Source: Ornithinibacillus massiliensis
GTDB lineage: Bacteria > Bacillota > Bacilli > Bacillales > Amphibacillaceae
Assembly: GCF_018310345.1 (NCBI RefSeq)
Contig: NZ_JAGXBY010000005.1
Coordinates: 124,001 to 188,000, forward strand
Direction: 5' to 3'
Length of the DNA: 64,000 bases
Shown: in pieces, positions 1 through 8,336 of the stretch
How positions within the stretch are numbered: the stretch's first letter is position 1
How the letters are laid out: each line of letters opens with the position of its first letter
Notes under the pieces: generated by a model
Seen by the model: the letters and a program-made list of their open reading frames with translations, nothing else
Databases searched by the model: none
Told to the model about the DNA's origin: nothing
Program-made: the position numbers and the translations under genes

Positions 1-768
1 GTTCAAACAGAAAAGGTAACCTGGGATAGTGTGATTGCAGGGACGGTCTTAGTCTTGCTTAACATTATATATGTCCTATTTGTCGCCATTCAATTTACGT
101 ATTTCTTTGGTGATGCACTTCATGCAGATTATACGTATGCGGAGTACGCAAGAAGAGGATTTTTCGAGCTTGTACTAGTAACCGTGATTAACTGGACCTT
201 ATTGTTAATTTGTTTGAAGCTAGTAAAGGCTGGGAAGAAAGCATACGGCAACTTTTTGAAGGCGATGTATACATTGTTAATTGTAGTTAGTGGGGTCATG
301 CTTGCATCAGCATTTATTCGTTTAAGTGCCTATGAAGCAGCTTATGGATTTACATTGGACCGAATTCTTGCACATGTATTTATGTTGTTTTTAATGATTA
401 TTTTTGCGTATACATTGGTCCGCGTATGGATAGAGGGAATTTCTATCGCACATTTTTATATAATAGTGGGATTACTATTTTATACAGGACTGAATATGGT
501 CAATTTAGAAGAAATCATTGTGGAGAAAAATCTAGAACGATATGAAGAAACCGGAAAAATTGATATCTATTACTTAGATTTACTTTCCTATTCTGGTATT
601 GATGGTTTAATCACGCTATATGAAAAAGATCCAAATTATCCAGATTTATTAGCGGTGTTAGAGCAACGTAAAGAAATGATCGAACAACTTCGTTTAAACA
701 CATGGCAATCGTTTAATTTCAAGAAAGAGCAAGTAGTAGAAAGACTTCAGGAGCTTGAATTGAGATAA
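1..768 (+). CDS. DUF4173 family membrane protein, C-terminal part (cut by window edge)
   Basis: The reading frame is open from the first base, so the gene starts outside the window and the GTG at 31 is internal. The visible 255 residues contain about five hydrophobic segments, with the stretches FTYFFGDALHADYTYAEYARRGF and GFTLDRILAHVFMLF that I recognise from DUF4173 membrane proteins of Bacillaceae. A soluble acidic tail of about 90 residues follows the last membrane segment. The function of the family is not established. The stop lies 11 bp before the next start, with a GGAGG between them, so co-transcription with the UppS-like gene is likely. Confidence 0.75.
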   Translation, partial: VQTEKVTWDSVIAGTVLVLLNIIYVLFVAIQFTYFFGDALHADYTYAEYARRGFFELVLVTVINWTLLLICLKLVKAGKKAYGNFLKAMYTLLIVVSGVMLASAFIRLSAYEAAYGFTLDRILAHVFMLFLMIIFAYTLVRVWIEGISIAHFYIIVGLLFYTGLNMVNLEEIIVEKNLERYEETGKIDIYYLDLLSYSGIDGLITLYEKDPNYPDLLAVLEQRKEMIEQLRLNTWQSFNFKKEQVVERLQELELR

Positions 769-779
769 GGAGGAGCAAT

Positions 780-1490
780 ATGAATACAATTCCTAATCAT
801 GTCGCTATTATTATGGATGGAAATGGTCGTTGGGGAAAACGCAGAGGGCTTAGTAGAAGTGAAGGGCACTATGCAGGTTCCCAAACGATGGAAGAATTGA
901 TCGATGCGAGTGCGGAAATGGGAATTAAGATACTAACACTGTATGCTTTTTCTACTGAGAATTGGAAAAGGCCTAAGGATGAAGTGAATTATTTGATGAA
1001 TTTACCCATTAAGTTCTTTAATCAAAAATTACCGGAGTTTATGAAACGTAATATTAAAATTCTCATTTCTGGGGATGTAGAGAATTTACCAAAAGGAACA
1101 AAGAATGCCGTGTTACGGGCCATGGATAAAACAAAGAATAATACAGGCTTAATCGTGAATTTTGCGCTGAATTATAGTAGTAGGAGTGAGATTGTTCAAG
1201 CAATTGCTCGTATTATTCAAGATGCGAAGGACAAGAAAATTTCGATGGATCAATTAGATGAGCGAATGTTTGAAAGCTATCTTTATACGAAGAACTTACC
1301 AGACCCTGATATTATCATTCGAACTGGTGGGGAGAAGCGTATTAGTAACTTTTTAATGTGGCAATCTGCTACAGCTGATTTATGCTTTGTTGATGAATTG
1401 TTTCCGGACTTTAAAAAAGAATTATATATTAATGCAATTAGAAAGGTGTATGCGAATAAAGAAGCCCCTTTGAAAGAATGGGTGGTATAA
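780..1490 (+). CDS. Polyprenyl (undecaprenyl-type) diphosphate synthase paralogue
   Basis: cis-Prenyltransferase that condenses isopentenyl diphosphate onto an allylic diphosphate. The N-terminal motif IIMDGNGRWGKR holds the catalytic Asp at residue 13, FSTENWKRP follows at about 58, and DPDIIIRTGGEKRISNFLMWQ near 175 holds the diphosphate-binding arginines. At 236 residues it is slightly short of typical UppS. The usual ALAYAEL-type segment reads SATADLCFVDELFPDF, so the conserved Glu that helps hold the magnesium-diphosphate is Asp. It is not beside cdsA, dxr or rseP, the usual neighbours of the essential uppS, so I take it as a second copy of unknown chain length. GGAGG precedes the ATG. 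Confidence 0.85.
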   Translation: MNTIPNHVAIIMDGNGRWGKRRGLSRSEGHYAGSQTMEELIDASAEMGIKILTLYAFSTENWKRPKDEVNYLMNLPIKFFNQKLPEFMKRNIKILISGDVENLPKGTKNAVLRAMDKTKNNTGLIVNFALNYSSRSEIVQAIARIIQDAKDKKISMDQLDERMFESYLYTKNLPDPDIIIRTGGEKRISNFLMWQSATADLCFVDELFPDFKKELYINAIRKVYANKEAPLKEWVV

Positions 1491-1519
1491 AATAAGAGAG
1501 ATTTCACACATCTGTATCG

Positions 1520-1562
1520 GCTCCGGAAAAATACGTTGATGTTAACCGTATATTTCCGGAGC
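1520..1562. repeat. Palindromic repeat of the CCGGAAATATAC family, copy 1
   Basis: Arms 1520-1535 and 1547-1562 are complementary over 16 bp with one mismatch (GCTCCGGAAAAATACG against GCTCCGGAAATATACG), with an 11-base loop. No T-run follows on either strand, so it is a poor intrinsic terminator although it lies between two convergent genes. The arm sequence recurs at 43448-43514 and at the inner ends of the element at 60144-60434. Confidence 0.8.
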
Positions 1563-1573
1563 AGGCATTTATT

Positions 1574-1912
1574 CTAGCTTGAAACCTCTCTGAATGAAAT
1601 ATCAACTATTTCTTCTGTATTGTTATTAAAGGTTATATCAATAAAAACACCAAACTCATTAGTAGGCGCCTCAAGCCATAGCTTAAACGTTTCGGTTGAA
1701 TTCTCAATTCCTCTTTTTTTACCAACATGAAGGTAATCCACTATGTTTGCATCAGGATACTTTTCTTTTACCTTTTGCATAGCCAGACGCCCCCACTTCG
1801 CATAGGAGGGCTCTAGTTCCTTAGTAGAAATCGCCTCTAGTGGTGTATGAAAAGCGGTTATTCCCAAGCTGAAAATAGTAACACTTAACATTATCATCAT
1901 CAATTTCTTCAT
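1574..1912 (-). CDS. Secreted DUF3889 family protein
   Basis: A small protein of 112 residues with a classical signal peptide: MKKLMM followed by a hydrophobic core, with cleavage probable after about residue 27. The mature part has the SYAKWGRLAMQKVKEKYPDA and VDYLHVGKK stretches I associate with DUF3889 (YqzG-like) proteins of Bacillus, whose role is unknown. The ATG at 1912 is chosen over an upstream one because it begins the signal peptide and has GAGG 7 bases upstream. It is monocistronic and convergent with the UppS-like gene. Confidence 0.75.
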   Translation of the reverse strand: MKKLMMIMLSVTIFSLGITAFHTPLEAISTKELEPSYAKWGRLAMQKVKEKYPDANIVDYLHVGKKRGIENSTETFKLWLEAPTNEFGVFIDITFNNNTEEIVDISFREVSS

Positions 1913-2102
1913 GGTTAAACCTCGCTTAGCATAAGAATTAGAATGGAAAAACGCCATTTTCTAAACCATTGTCCATAATGGATTTTCCAACTTCCAAAAG
2001 GACTATATAATAGTATCCTTTATTATTCGGCGGGGAACCCAACTTTATACTTCTTACTGTAATTCCTCATTATAACTTCGAGATTGCTTGTGAAATCTTG
2101 CT

Positions 2103-2654
2103 TTAGTTGACCTTTTCAACCCGTCGTTTAGGGAAAAACGTATAACTAAAGCTTATAATAAAATCTATGATTAAAATCAGAGACCAAAACTGAATGGTTT
2201 GTAGTAATGCTTCAGTCTGTGAATGATTATTAATATAAAGAACAATACCTATTAATATCCCCCCGCCGATTAACCAGGACAACAAATGACGGTACCACCC
2301 TTTACGCTCTTTTCTTGCGTGTTCTATTCCATATTTAATTTTCGCCGGTTTTTCACCGTTTCCAAATCGGTACTTAAAACGTACATCTGCCCATTTAATC
2401 ATCTGATGGCCAAAGGCTATACTTACCCCTATATATATCGCAGCAATTCCATGCACTATAGAGGCAACAGCTCCATTTTTTAAATCGTATACGGTAACAA
2501 TAAGCAATATAAGATCAACGATTGGCGTACAAATGAGCAAAAATGTACCCAGTTTTTTCTTATTCATTACATATCTAGCAGTTAGTCCTGCTAGAACAAA
2601 TATCCAAAAACCTATCTCACATGCTATGATCAACCAACCAATCAAATGAAACAC
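2103..2654 (-). CDS. Integral membrane protein, YmcC-like
   Basis: 183 residues with about five membrane segments: 1-27, 35-58, 63-83, 122-142 and 150-172. A basic cytoplasmic loop (RKERKGWYRH) lies between the third and fourth. The sequence, and above all its position divergent from a PksA-like TetR gene, matches the Bacillus subtilis ymcC-pksA pair from memory. The function is unknown. Its start lies 84 bp from the regulator's start, with the double operator between them, so it is the probable target of that regulator. Confidence 0.6.
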   Translation of the reverse strand: MFHLIGWLIIACEIGFWIFVLAGLTARYVMNKKKLGTFLLICTPIVDLILLIVTVYDLKNGAVASIVHGIAAIYIGVSIAFGHQMIKWADVRFKYRFGNGEKPAKIKYGIEHARKERKGWYRHLLSWLIGGGILIGIVLYINNHSQTEALLQTIQFWSLILIIDFIISFSYTFFPKRRVEKVN

Positions 2655-2678
2655 ATCCTTCGCTTCGCTTTATTTAGT

Positions 2679-2732
2679 ACACTCGTGTTAAATAATATCA
2701 GAACTGTTTATTTAACACAAGTGTGATATAAT
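2679..2732 (+). promoter_or_regulatory. Double palindromic operator and overlapping promoter between ymcC-like and tetR
   Basis: Two 16-bp arms face each other with one mismatch: 2679-2694 (ACACTCGTGTTAAATA) and 2709-2724 (TATTTAACACAAGTGT). Each arm contains its own 10-bp palindrome, ACAC-NN-GTGT, so the layout offers two dimer sites, as TetR repressors prefer. A TATAAT -10 box at 2727-2732 directly abuts the right arm, so occupancy should block the regulator's own promoter and probably the divergent one. Confidence 0.7.
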
Positions 2733-2738
2733 AAAAAT

Positions 2739-3335
2739 ATGCCAAAAATAATTGATCACCATAAACGTAAAGTTCGAATAGCAGAAGCAACATGGAAAGT
2801 TATTGTGGACGAAGGAATAGAACAAGCATCTGTCAGAAAGATTGCTAAGGCTGCAGGACTCTCTACTGGATCGCTAAGACATTATTTTTCATCGCAGTCC
2901 GAATTGCTTCGTTTTTCTATGGAAATGGTTTCTGAACGGGTTATCGAGCGTGCGAAAGCAAGGGAGTATTCAGAGGATATAAGCCCGTTAGAGTTTTTGA
3001 CTGAAGGTGTATATGAAGTACTACCCGTCAATGAAGAGCGAAAAATAGAAATGGAGGTGTGGCTTGCTTTTTCGGCGAAAGTTTTAGTCGACTCAACGCT
3101 CCGTGAGCTAAGCAATAAAGTGTACAGCGACATGCATCAAGGATTGAAAAATGTCGTTCTTGCCTTACAATCATTACAATACGCAAAAGACGGGCTTGAT
3201 CTCGAATTAGAAGCTAATCGACTCCATGCGATAGTCGACGGAATGGCAATGCATCATTTATTAAATCCGGAGCACTTTACACATGATGAAATGATTCAGA
3301 CATTAAAATATCATCTTCAATCGCTTTGCAAATAA
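2739..3335 (+). CDS. TetR family transcriptional regulator, PksA-like
   Basis: 198 residues. An N-terminal helix-turn-helix spans about residues 8-55 (ASVRKIAKAAGLSTGSLRHYF, the TetR recognition region), followed by an all-helical ligand and dimerisation domain. It resembles B. subtilis PksA and lies divergent to a YmcC-like gene as there. No Shine-Dalgarno is visible before the ATG, and the TATAAT box ends only 6 bp upstream of it, so transcription would start at or next to the A of ATG, which suggests a leaderless mRNA. Autorepression is inferred from the operator. The ligand is unknown. Confidence 0.8.
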   Translation: MPKIIDHHKRKVRIAEATWKVIVDEGIEQASVRKIAKAAGLSTGSLRHYFSSQSELLRFSMEMVSERVIERAKAREYSEDISPLEFLTEGVYEVLPVNEERKIEMEVWLAFSAKVLVDSTLRELSNKVYSDMHQGLKNVVLALQSLQYAKDGLDLELEANRLHAIVDGMAMHHLLNPEHFTHDEMIQTLKYHLQSLCK

Positions 3336-3409
3336 GGAGCACTATTAAAGGCAACAAAACAACCTGGTCATTTCAATGGAGTCTTATAATAATATGGCTC
3401 TAAACTAAT

Positions 3410-3470
3410 AAAAAGCTAATTATGCCTAATGATAAACTTACCAAATTTGTTAGGCATAATTAGCTTTTTG
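3410..3470 (+). terminator. Intrinsic terminator of the TetR gene
   Basis: A 20-bp perfect stem (3410-3429 with 3450-3469) around a 20-base loop, with five T at the end of the right arm and more T-rich sequence after it. The left arm begins with five A, so it can also act on the minus strand. Confidence 0.85.
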
Positions 3471-3575
3471 ATTATATTTTACGCTATTATACTTCAAAAA
3501 TCCCATTATGTTCTAGTGAATAAATTTTCTAAATACCCGTAACCAATTCGTTTTCATCATAGGTTGAGGTTGATT

Positions 3576-4076
3576 TTACCTAAGGATTTTTGCCATGTAA
3601 TATTCATTTAAATAGTCACCTTTTACATATAAAGAATCTGTTTTGGTGCCTTCGATTTCGAATCCCATTTTTTTGTAAAGGGAGACTCCAGCTTCATTAT
3701 CAGTTACAACCGTTAATTCTAACCGGTGAATGTTATGCTCCAATGCCCATTCATTTAATGCGGCAAATAATAATCTACCAACACCTTTACCACGGAAGGC
3801 ATGGTGCATGCCTACTACAAGATATGCTGTGTGCTTCTTTCTCTTAGCCTCACCACCAATTGCAAAAAGATAGCCGATTAGCTCTTTTTCATGTTCCGCA
3901 ACAAGTATAGTGGAATTCTCCGATTTTTGTAGGCGTTCAATCATGTTCTTTTGGCTTTCAGAAGAAATTTGTCTCTCTCCAGCTTCCCAAAGCATGTACT
4001 CAGAGCTTGCTTCAACCTGTAGGATCAGCTGTGCTAATTTTGGCGCATCACTTAGAATTACTTCCCTAATTCTCAT
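3576..4076 (-). CDS. GNAT family N-acetyltransferase
   Basis: 166 residues forming one GNAT domain. The acetyl-CoA site is visible as YLVVGMHHAFRGKGVGRLLF (about 88-107, Q/RxxGxG/A type), followed by LELTVVTDNEAGVSLYKKMGFEIEGT (motif B). It resembles RimI/YhhY-like acetyltransferases that modify small amines or peptides; the acceptor cannot be read from sequence. It starts 18 bp after the YpgR stop with its own GGGGG ribosome site, so the two genes are probably one transcript. Confidence 0.85.
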   Translation of the reverse strand: MRIREVILSDAPKLAQLILQVEASSEYMLWEAGERQISSESQKNMIERLQKSENSTILVAEHEKELIGYLFAIGGEAKRKKHTAYLVVGMHHAFRGKGVGRLLFAALNEWALEHNIHRLELTVVTDNEAGVSLYKKMGFEIEGTKTDSLYVKGDYLNEYYMAKILR

Positions 4077-4094
4077 TTCTTTCCCCCTTTTTCT

Positions 4095-5228
4095 CTATGG
4101 CTTGTCTTTATTGATTAACTGTGTCATTTGATGCCAAATAGACCCTTTCGCTTCTTCTCCCCCTTGGATTCTAGCTAACGCCATTTTGACCTGCATTCGC
4201 ACTTCAAATTCCGGATCGTCTTGTGCTTCGAGAAGGGCAGGGATAGCGGATTCGTCACCAAGCTCATACAGGAACATCGCAGCTCGCCAGCGTACTAATC
4301 TACTTTTATCTTTTAATGTTTTTATCATTTCGGGCATTGCTTCTGTAAAGCTTAAGTCTGATAAGCAATCACCAGCTGTTCGTCGTACATTTACTGCTTT
4401 ATCTTGTAAGGCTTTATATAAGTATGGTAATACCTTTTTGTCATCTATCATGCCTAAGTATGCTGTCGCAAGTCTACGTATAGAGGCTTTTTCATCATCT
4501 AATGCTTTATCCAATACGGGCAAATCTTCGATAGTTGGATCCATTCGATCGAGTGCGGCATAACGTGCTCGCCAATCCGAATTATCAAGCATCTCTAGCG
4601 TAACTTTTTTCCATGGGGTTGGAACGGTTTTATTGTCTAACGCATACGTCACGAGCTCCTTTAAGCGGTTATCATCATAGGAAGCAGAGATTTCCTCGAC
4701 TACTTCACTTCCGATTTCTTTTACATCACCGTAACGTGGGCTTTGTTCCACCCATTTACGCTCCATTAACATATTATCGGATGCTGCGGATGCCTCCATT
4801 GCAGCATTCATAAACCGCTCAGGTAATCCGAATCGTTGTTCTATTTCGCCGTCTTCTAGCTTTACTTGCATCGGAATGTAGCGGAACATTTGAATGTACA
4901 CTCTTACTTCGCCGTAATGGTCATCAATGGATGCTTCGGAAGTTTTTGTGTCGCTTTCATTTTCTTCTACAGAACCAAGCGTTTTCCGTACCTCTGGTAA
5001 AACTTCCTCCCAAGGTGTCCGAGCATCACGCTCAAGGGCAATAAAGTCAATAACGCGGTAAATTCCTTTCACCCCATTAATGGCAAATAATTCTTGTATA
5101 TAGAAAGGGGCATTTGATAAGTCATCGCCAAGTTTGTAGTTTTCTGTTATACCATCTGGCATCACTTCGTCGACAATTATTTTCATGGAGTATGGACTTG
5201 GTGTTGGTTCAATCGATACAATCCTCAT
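4095..5228 (-). CDS. Conserved virulence factor C-like protein (YpgR/CvfC)
   Basis: 377 residues, the length of B. subtilis YpgR. An N-terminal Nfu/NifU-N-type domain (about 1-85, beginning MRIVSIEPTPSPYSMKI) is joined to a C-terminal array of HEAT-like helical repeats (about 205-350, WRARYAALDRM, IRRLATAYLGM, VRRTAGDCLSDL, VRWRAAMFLYEL). Staphylococcal CvfC with this architecture affects virulence gene expression; the biochemical role is unsettled, and the repeats suggest protein binding. It appears to be the first gene of a two-gene unit with the GNAT gene. Confidence 0.85.
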   Translation of the reverse strand: MRIVSIEPTPSPYSMKIIVDEVMPDGITENYKLGDDLSNAPFYIQELFAINGVKGIYRVIDFIALERDARTPWEEVLPEVRKTLGSVEENESDTKTSEASIDDHYGEVRVYIQMFRYIPMQVKLEDGEIEQRFGLPERFMNAAMEASAASDNMLMERKWVEQSPRYGDVKEIGSEVVEEISASYDDNRLKELVTYALDNKTVPTPWKKVTLEMLDNSDWRARYAALDRMDPTIEDLPVLDKALDDEKASIRRLATAYLGMIDDKKVLPYLYKALQDKAVNVRRTAGDCLSDLSFTEAMPEMIKTLKDKSRLVRWRAAMFLYELGDESAIPALLEAQDDPEFEVRMQVKMALARIQGGEEAKGSIWHQMTQLINKDKP

Positions 5229-5302
5229 AGAAATATCCCCCTAGATTTTATTATAGGTAAGTCAATTCTACCAAAGGGGAAACCTTCTAGCCATTCGTTT
5301 AA

Positions 5303-5602
5303 TTAATAATGTGCTAATAATCCCTTTTTCATAGCAATACGTTCACAATATAAGAAGAAAATTAGCCCGAGTAAGAAGTAGAATATCGCATTAAAAAAGA
5401 GCGAGAAATAATCAAAAGCTGTAAAGTCCGCTAAAGATAACCCATCAATCATCGTAGCTCGAATTAGATCGACACCTTTGACTATTGGAAGAAAGGCTAG
5501 GAATGGAGCAGTGGACAAAGGGACAAAAACTAATCCACTAAAGAAAGCATTACCACTACTACCGTAAACTATTGAATGATACACATGCAGGAGTCCATCC
5601 AA
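5303..5602 (-). pseudogene. C-terminal remnant of an ABC-2 type permease
   Basis: The last 80-odd residues look like the end of an ABC exporter permease: three hydrophobic segments, then a short basic tail (ERIAMKKGLLAHY). The N-terminal 15-20 residues of the open frame (MDGLLHVYHSIVYGSS) do not fit and lie over the opposing gene tail at 5542-5784. The bulk of the gene and any ATPase partner are missing, so this is a decayed fragment left by a deletion or inversion. Confidence 0.6.
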
Positions 5603-5784
5603 TGGATGTAGCGCTTAGAGAAGTGAATAAGTCTTATCAAGCGCTCTGCTATATGGAATTAGGAGACGAAGAAAAGGCGGAAAAAACAGCCAAGGATAGC
5701 GTTGCAATACAAAAAATATATCCCCGTACGACCTATTATCACTTTGCACGCAATGTACTAAAGGAAGTACAACAAATGAAATAA
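5542..5784 (+). pseudogene. C-terminal remnant of a tetratricopeptide-like protein
   Basis: The open frame has no credible start codon or ribosome site. It encodes a helical tail (DVALREVNKSYQALCYMELGDEEKAEKTAKDSVAIQKIYPRTTYYHF), whose central part has the alternation of a TPR helix pair. It ends at a proper terminator. The 5' part of the gene is absent and is replaced by the opposing permease fragment, so the junction lies at about 5545-5575. Confidence 0.5.
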
Positions 5785-5811
5785 CCTGAAGCTACTTCGG
5801 GTTATTTTTTT
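5783..5811 (+). terminator. Intrinsic terminator after the TPR remnant
   Basis: A 9-bp stem (5783-5791 with 5795-5803, one G-U pair) with a 3-base loop and seven T. It overlaps the stop codon of the remnant. Confidence 0.85.
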
Positions 5812-5932
5812 GTTTCCTATTACCCTAAGAGCTTATCTATTCATTATATGAAATTAAATGAACGGTGTATAAAGTTTTGGAAGGAAAACAGACTATACAA
5901 GGAACAGAACTTAAGAGAAGTGAGTGATACAT

Positions 5933-7198
5933 ATGCCATATCGGGAACAGATTCCAATTGATACAGGTATCGACAACACTGTAAAGCTATTACTGGAAGG
6001 CTATAACTATATAACGAATCGCAGAAATCAATTTGGTAGGGATATTTTTGAAACAAGGCTGCTTGGTGGGCAAAAGGCAATCTGTGTGGCGGGGAAAGAA
6101 GCGGTAAACATGTTCTACGATGAGAAAAAGCTGATTCGGCAAGGGGCAGCGCCGAAGCGACTTCGACAAACCTTATTTGGAGAGCATGCGATTCAGACGA
6201 TGGATGGGGAGAGTCATCGACATCGTAAGGAATTATTTATGTCTTTGATGACAAGCGAACGTCTAGACGATATCAAGACCATTATGAGGAAACATTTAGA
6301 ACGAGCTTCGGAAAAGTGGGTGAAGCAACAAGAGGTGGTGCTATTTAGTGAAATGTGCCAGCTGCTGACAAAGGTAGCCTGTGAATGGGCTGGTGTACCA
6401 CTTAAGGAGAATGAATGGAGCAAAAGAGCGAATGAGCTTGAGGCAATGTTTGATAGTGCAGGGGCACTTGGGGGGAGGCATTGGAAAGGCAGAAATGCTA
6501 GAAATTTTGCAGAAAGTTGGTTAAAGGGTCTTGTTCAAGATGTCCGCAATAATGCTATAGAGGTTCCTCAAAATACGGCGCTATACAAAATGGCGTGGTA
6601 TCAGGATAAAGATGGTGTGCTTTTACATGAACAGATCGTTGCAGTAGAATTGTTAAATATTTTACGACCAATTGCTGCGATAGCTGTTTACATTACCTTT
6701 GGTGCGTTAGCTTTATATGAGCATCCAGCAGAAAAAGAGAAGCTTCAAACAAAACCTAGTGTTTATTTTGAATTGTTCGTCCAGGAGGTAAGGCGTTATT
6801 ACCCATTTTTCCCAGTATTAGTTGCAAGAGTTCGTGATGATTATCTATGGAATGGCCATGATTTTCGTAAAGGAAACCTCGTGTTACTTGATATTTACGG
6901 TACGAATCATCACCCTGATATTTGGGAGCATCCAGACATGTTTGACCCAGAACGCTTTAAGGATCGTGATGATAATCTGTATGATTTTATACCCCAAGGT
7001 GGAGGTGACTACTATCGAGGTCATCGCTGTCCAGGGGAATGGTTAACAATTGAATTAATGAAAGAAACGATGGATTTTTTAATCAATCATGTGGAATATG
7101 AAGTACCGAAGCAAGATTTACGATTTAGTATGAGACGATTTCCAAGCTTGCCTAAAAGCAGATTTATCATTCATCACATTCGTCAAAAAAACGGATGA
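5933..7198 (+). CDS. Cytochrome P450 of the CYP152 fatty-acid peroxygenase type
   Basis: 421 residues. The heme loop FIPQGGGDYYRGHRCPGE places the axial Cys at 366. The I-helix segment LRPIAAIAVY carries Arg245-Pro246 in place of the usual acid-alcohol pair, the hallmark of CYP152 enzymes, where the Arg binds the fatty-acid carboxylate. B. subtilis P450BSbeta (YbdT) has these at 242 and 363. Such enzymes use hydrogen peroxide to hydroxylate fatty acids at the alpha or beta carbon, sometimes decarboxylating them, and need no reductase; none is nearby. The ATG at 5933 is preferred to the GTG three codons earlier. Confidence 0.92.
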   Translation: MPYREQIPIDTGIDNTVKLLLEGYNYITNRRNQFGRDIFETRLLGGQKAICVAGKEAVNMFYDEKKLIRQGAAPKRLRQTLFGEHAIQTMDGESHRHRKELFMSLMTSERLDDIKTIMRKHLERASEKWVKQQEVVLFSEMCQLLTKVACEWAGVPLKENEWSKRANELEAMFDSAGALGGRHWKGRNARNFAESWLKGLVQDVRNNAIEVPQNTALYKMAWYQDKDGVLLHEQIVAVELLNILRPIAAIAVYITFGALALYEHPAEKEKLQTKPSVYFELFVQEVRRYYPFFPVLVARVRDDYLWNGHDFRKGNLVLLDIYGTNHHPDIWEHPDMFDPERFKDRDDNLYDFIPQGGGDYYRGHRCPGEWLTIELMKETMDFLINHVEYEVPKQDLRFSMRRFPSLPKSRFIIHHIRQKNG

Positions 7199-7232
7199 AA
7201 GGGAGCGGTTAAGTATTGCTCCCTTTTATTTG
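7198..7232. terminator. Bidirectional terminator between P450 and YqxD genes
   Basis: Stem AAAGGGAGC (7198-7206) with GCTCCCTTT (7218-7226), 11-base loop, T-rich on the right and A-rich on the left. It overlaps the ends of both convergent genes. Confidence 0.8.
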
Positions 7233-7667
7233 TTTAATTGTTTTCTCCAGCAATTCTTTAAACTTTTTACGGTCCTCATCGGTAAATGGTTTCGGTCCTT
7301 TCGTTTTTTGACCACTTCTTCTTGCCTTTGCACTAAGGTGCCTTGTCTGTAGCAATTGGTCGATGTTTTCATTCGTATAGGCAAAGCCTTTGTGATGTAA
7401 TACAAGACAACCCTTCCCCAGTCCTAGAGAAGCAAGACCATAATCTTGGGTAATGATTAAATCTAATCGTTTAGCCAGCTGCATGATCCGATAGTCTGCT
7501 GCATCGGCTCCTGTATCAACGTAAATCGTCTGTACCCCATCCACAAGTTCATCATGTGAGTAGTGACTAATGCTTTTAACTAATACGACTGGTATCTGAT
7601 ATTGTTTCGCAACTGAGATGACGATATCTTTCACTGGGCTTGCATCTGCGTCTACATATATTTTCAT
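7209..7667 (-). CDS. yqxD: YaiI/YqxD family protein (DUF188)
   Basis: 152 residues. The start [14 protein letters not shown] and the aspartate-rich segments [13 protein letters not shown] and [14 protein letters not shown] are diagnostic of the UPF0178 (YaiI/YqxD) family, related to PIN/NYN nuclease folds, so a metal-dependent RNase activity is plausible but not demonstrated. The C-terminus is basic ([15 protein letters not shown]). In Bacillus it usually sits near dnaG-sigA; here it is separated from them. GGAG lies 9 bases before the ATG at 7667, so the upstream in-frame codon at 7700 was not used. Confidence 0.88.
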   Translation of the reverse strand: MKIYVDADASPVKDIVISVAKQYQIPVVLVKSISHYSHDELVDGVQTIYVDTGADAADYRIMQLAKRLDLIITQDYGLASLGLGKGCLVLHHKGFAYTNENIDQLLQTRHLSAKARRSGQKTKGPKPFTDEDRKKFKELLEKTIKQIKGSNT

Positions 7668-7867
7668 GTTAATTCTCCGTTCTTTTGTGTCTACTTCCAT
7701 GAAAGCGAATTATTGATGATTTGTCAATCACTCTTGCTTTTTATTCGTGGGAGATGTTGGATTGGCTTGCTTACCGGTATTCAGTAGTGTACTAATAAAA
7801 AAATAGCTGAGGTTAATATGGACTCCTAACGACGATAAGGGCAATCGAACTAGCTTGGAGAATATCC

Positions 7868-7908
7868 AAAAACATGATTGGATTGTGTATAATCCATCAT
7901 GTTTTTTA
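7868..7908 (+). terminator. Strong terminator without an upstream gene
   Basis: Stem 7868-7884 with 7891-7906 (16-17 bp, one bulge), followed by T. The 309-bp gap 7668-7976 separates divergent genes, and I found no ORF or RNA family in 7700-7867, so this terminator has no obvious client; it may mark a lost gene or a short RNA. Confidence 0.7.
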
Positions 7909-7926
7909 TTTTATAATAATATGCAC

Positions 7927-7956
7927 TTTACAATAGTGTGCGTCATACACTATAAT
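7927..7956 (+). promoter_or_regulatory. padR promoter with embedded operator
   Basis: -35 TTTACA (7927-7932), 18-bp spacer, -10 TATAAT (7951-7956). The spacer and part of the -10 form the palindrome ATAGTGT-N7-ACACTAT (7933-7953). A PadR dimer bound here would occlude RNA polymerase, so autorepression is expected. Confidence 0.7.
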
Positions 7957-7976
7957 GAAAACAGGAGTTGATCAAG

Positions 7977-8336
7977 ATGAACGAACAAGAACATATTGAT
8001 AAGTTATTGCTTGAATTACGAAGAGGTACAATCACCATTGGTGTTCTTAGCCAGCTATCTAATCCCCAGTATGGTTATTCACTTGTTACGAGATTAAACG
8101 ATAGGGGAATTCAAGTAGAGCCTGGAACTTTGTATCCACTACTCAGAAGATTGGAGAAGCAAGGTTTACTGGCTAGCAGTTGGGATACCAATGAAGCAAG
8201 GCCTAGGAAGTATTATGTCTTAAGTGAAATGGGTAAAACGGTTTACAAGCAACTATGTACAGAATGGGAAAGTATGGTCGAGAGTCTGGATAGTCTTATT
8301 CATAGGAAAGGAGCAAATGAAGATGGAGATGATTGA
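7977..8336 (+). CDS. PadR family transcriptional regulator
   Basis: 119 residues. The winged helix spans about 12-90, with the PadR signature YGYSLVTRLNDRGIQVEPGTLYPLLRRLEKQGLL and the wing PRKYYVLSEMGK, then a short dimerisation helix. PadR proteins of this size usually repress a linked membrane protein or transporter in response to drugs or envelope signals. CAGGAG lies 9 bases before the ATG. The gene overlaps the start of the HAAS membrane protein, so the two are translated in tandem from the autoregulated promoter. Confidence 0.9.
   Translation: MNEQEHIDKLLLELRRGTITIGVLSQLSNPQYGYSLVTRLNDRGIQVEPGTLYPLLRRLEKQGLLASSWDTNEARPRKYYVLSEMGKTVYKQLCTEWESMVESLDSLIHRKGANEDGDD

Noticed and set aside
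4186..4813. Plus-strand frames opposite YpgR
   Set aside because: They are antisense to a clear family member, without ribosome sites or recognisable motifs.
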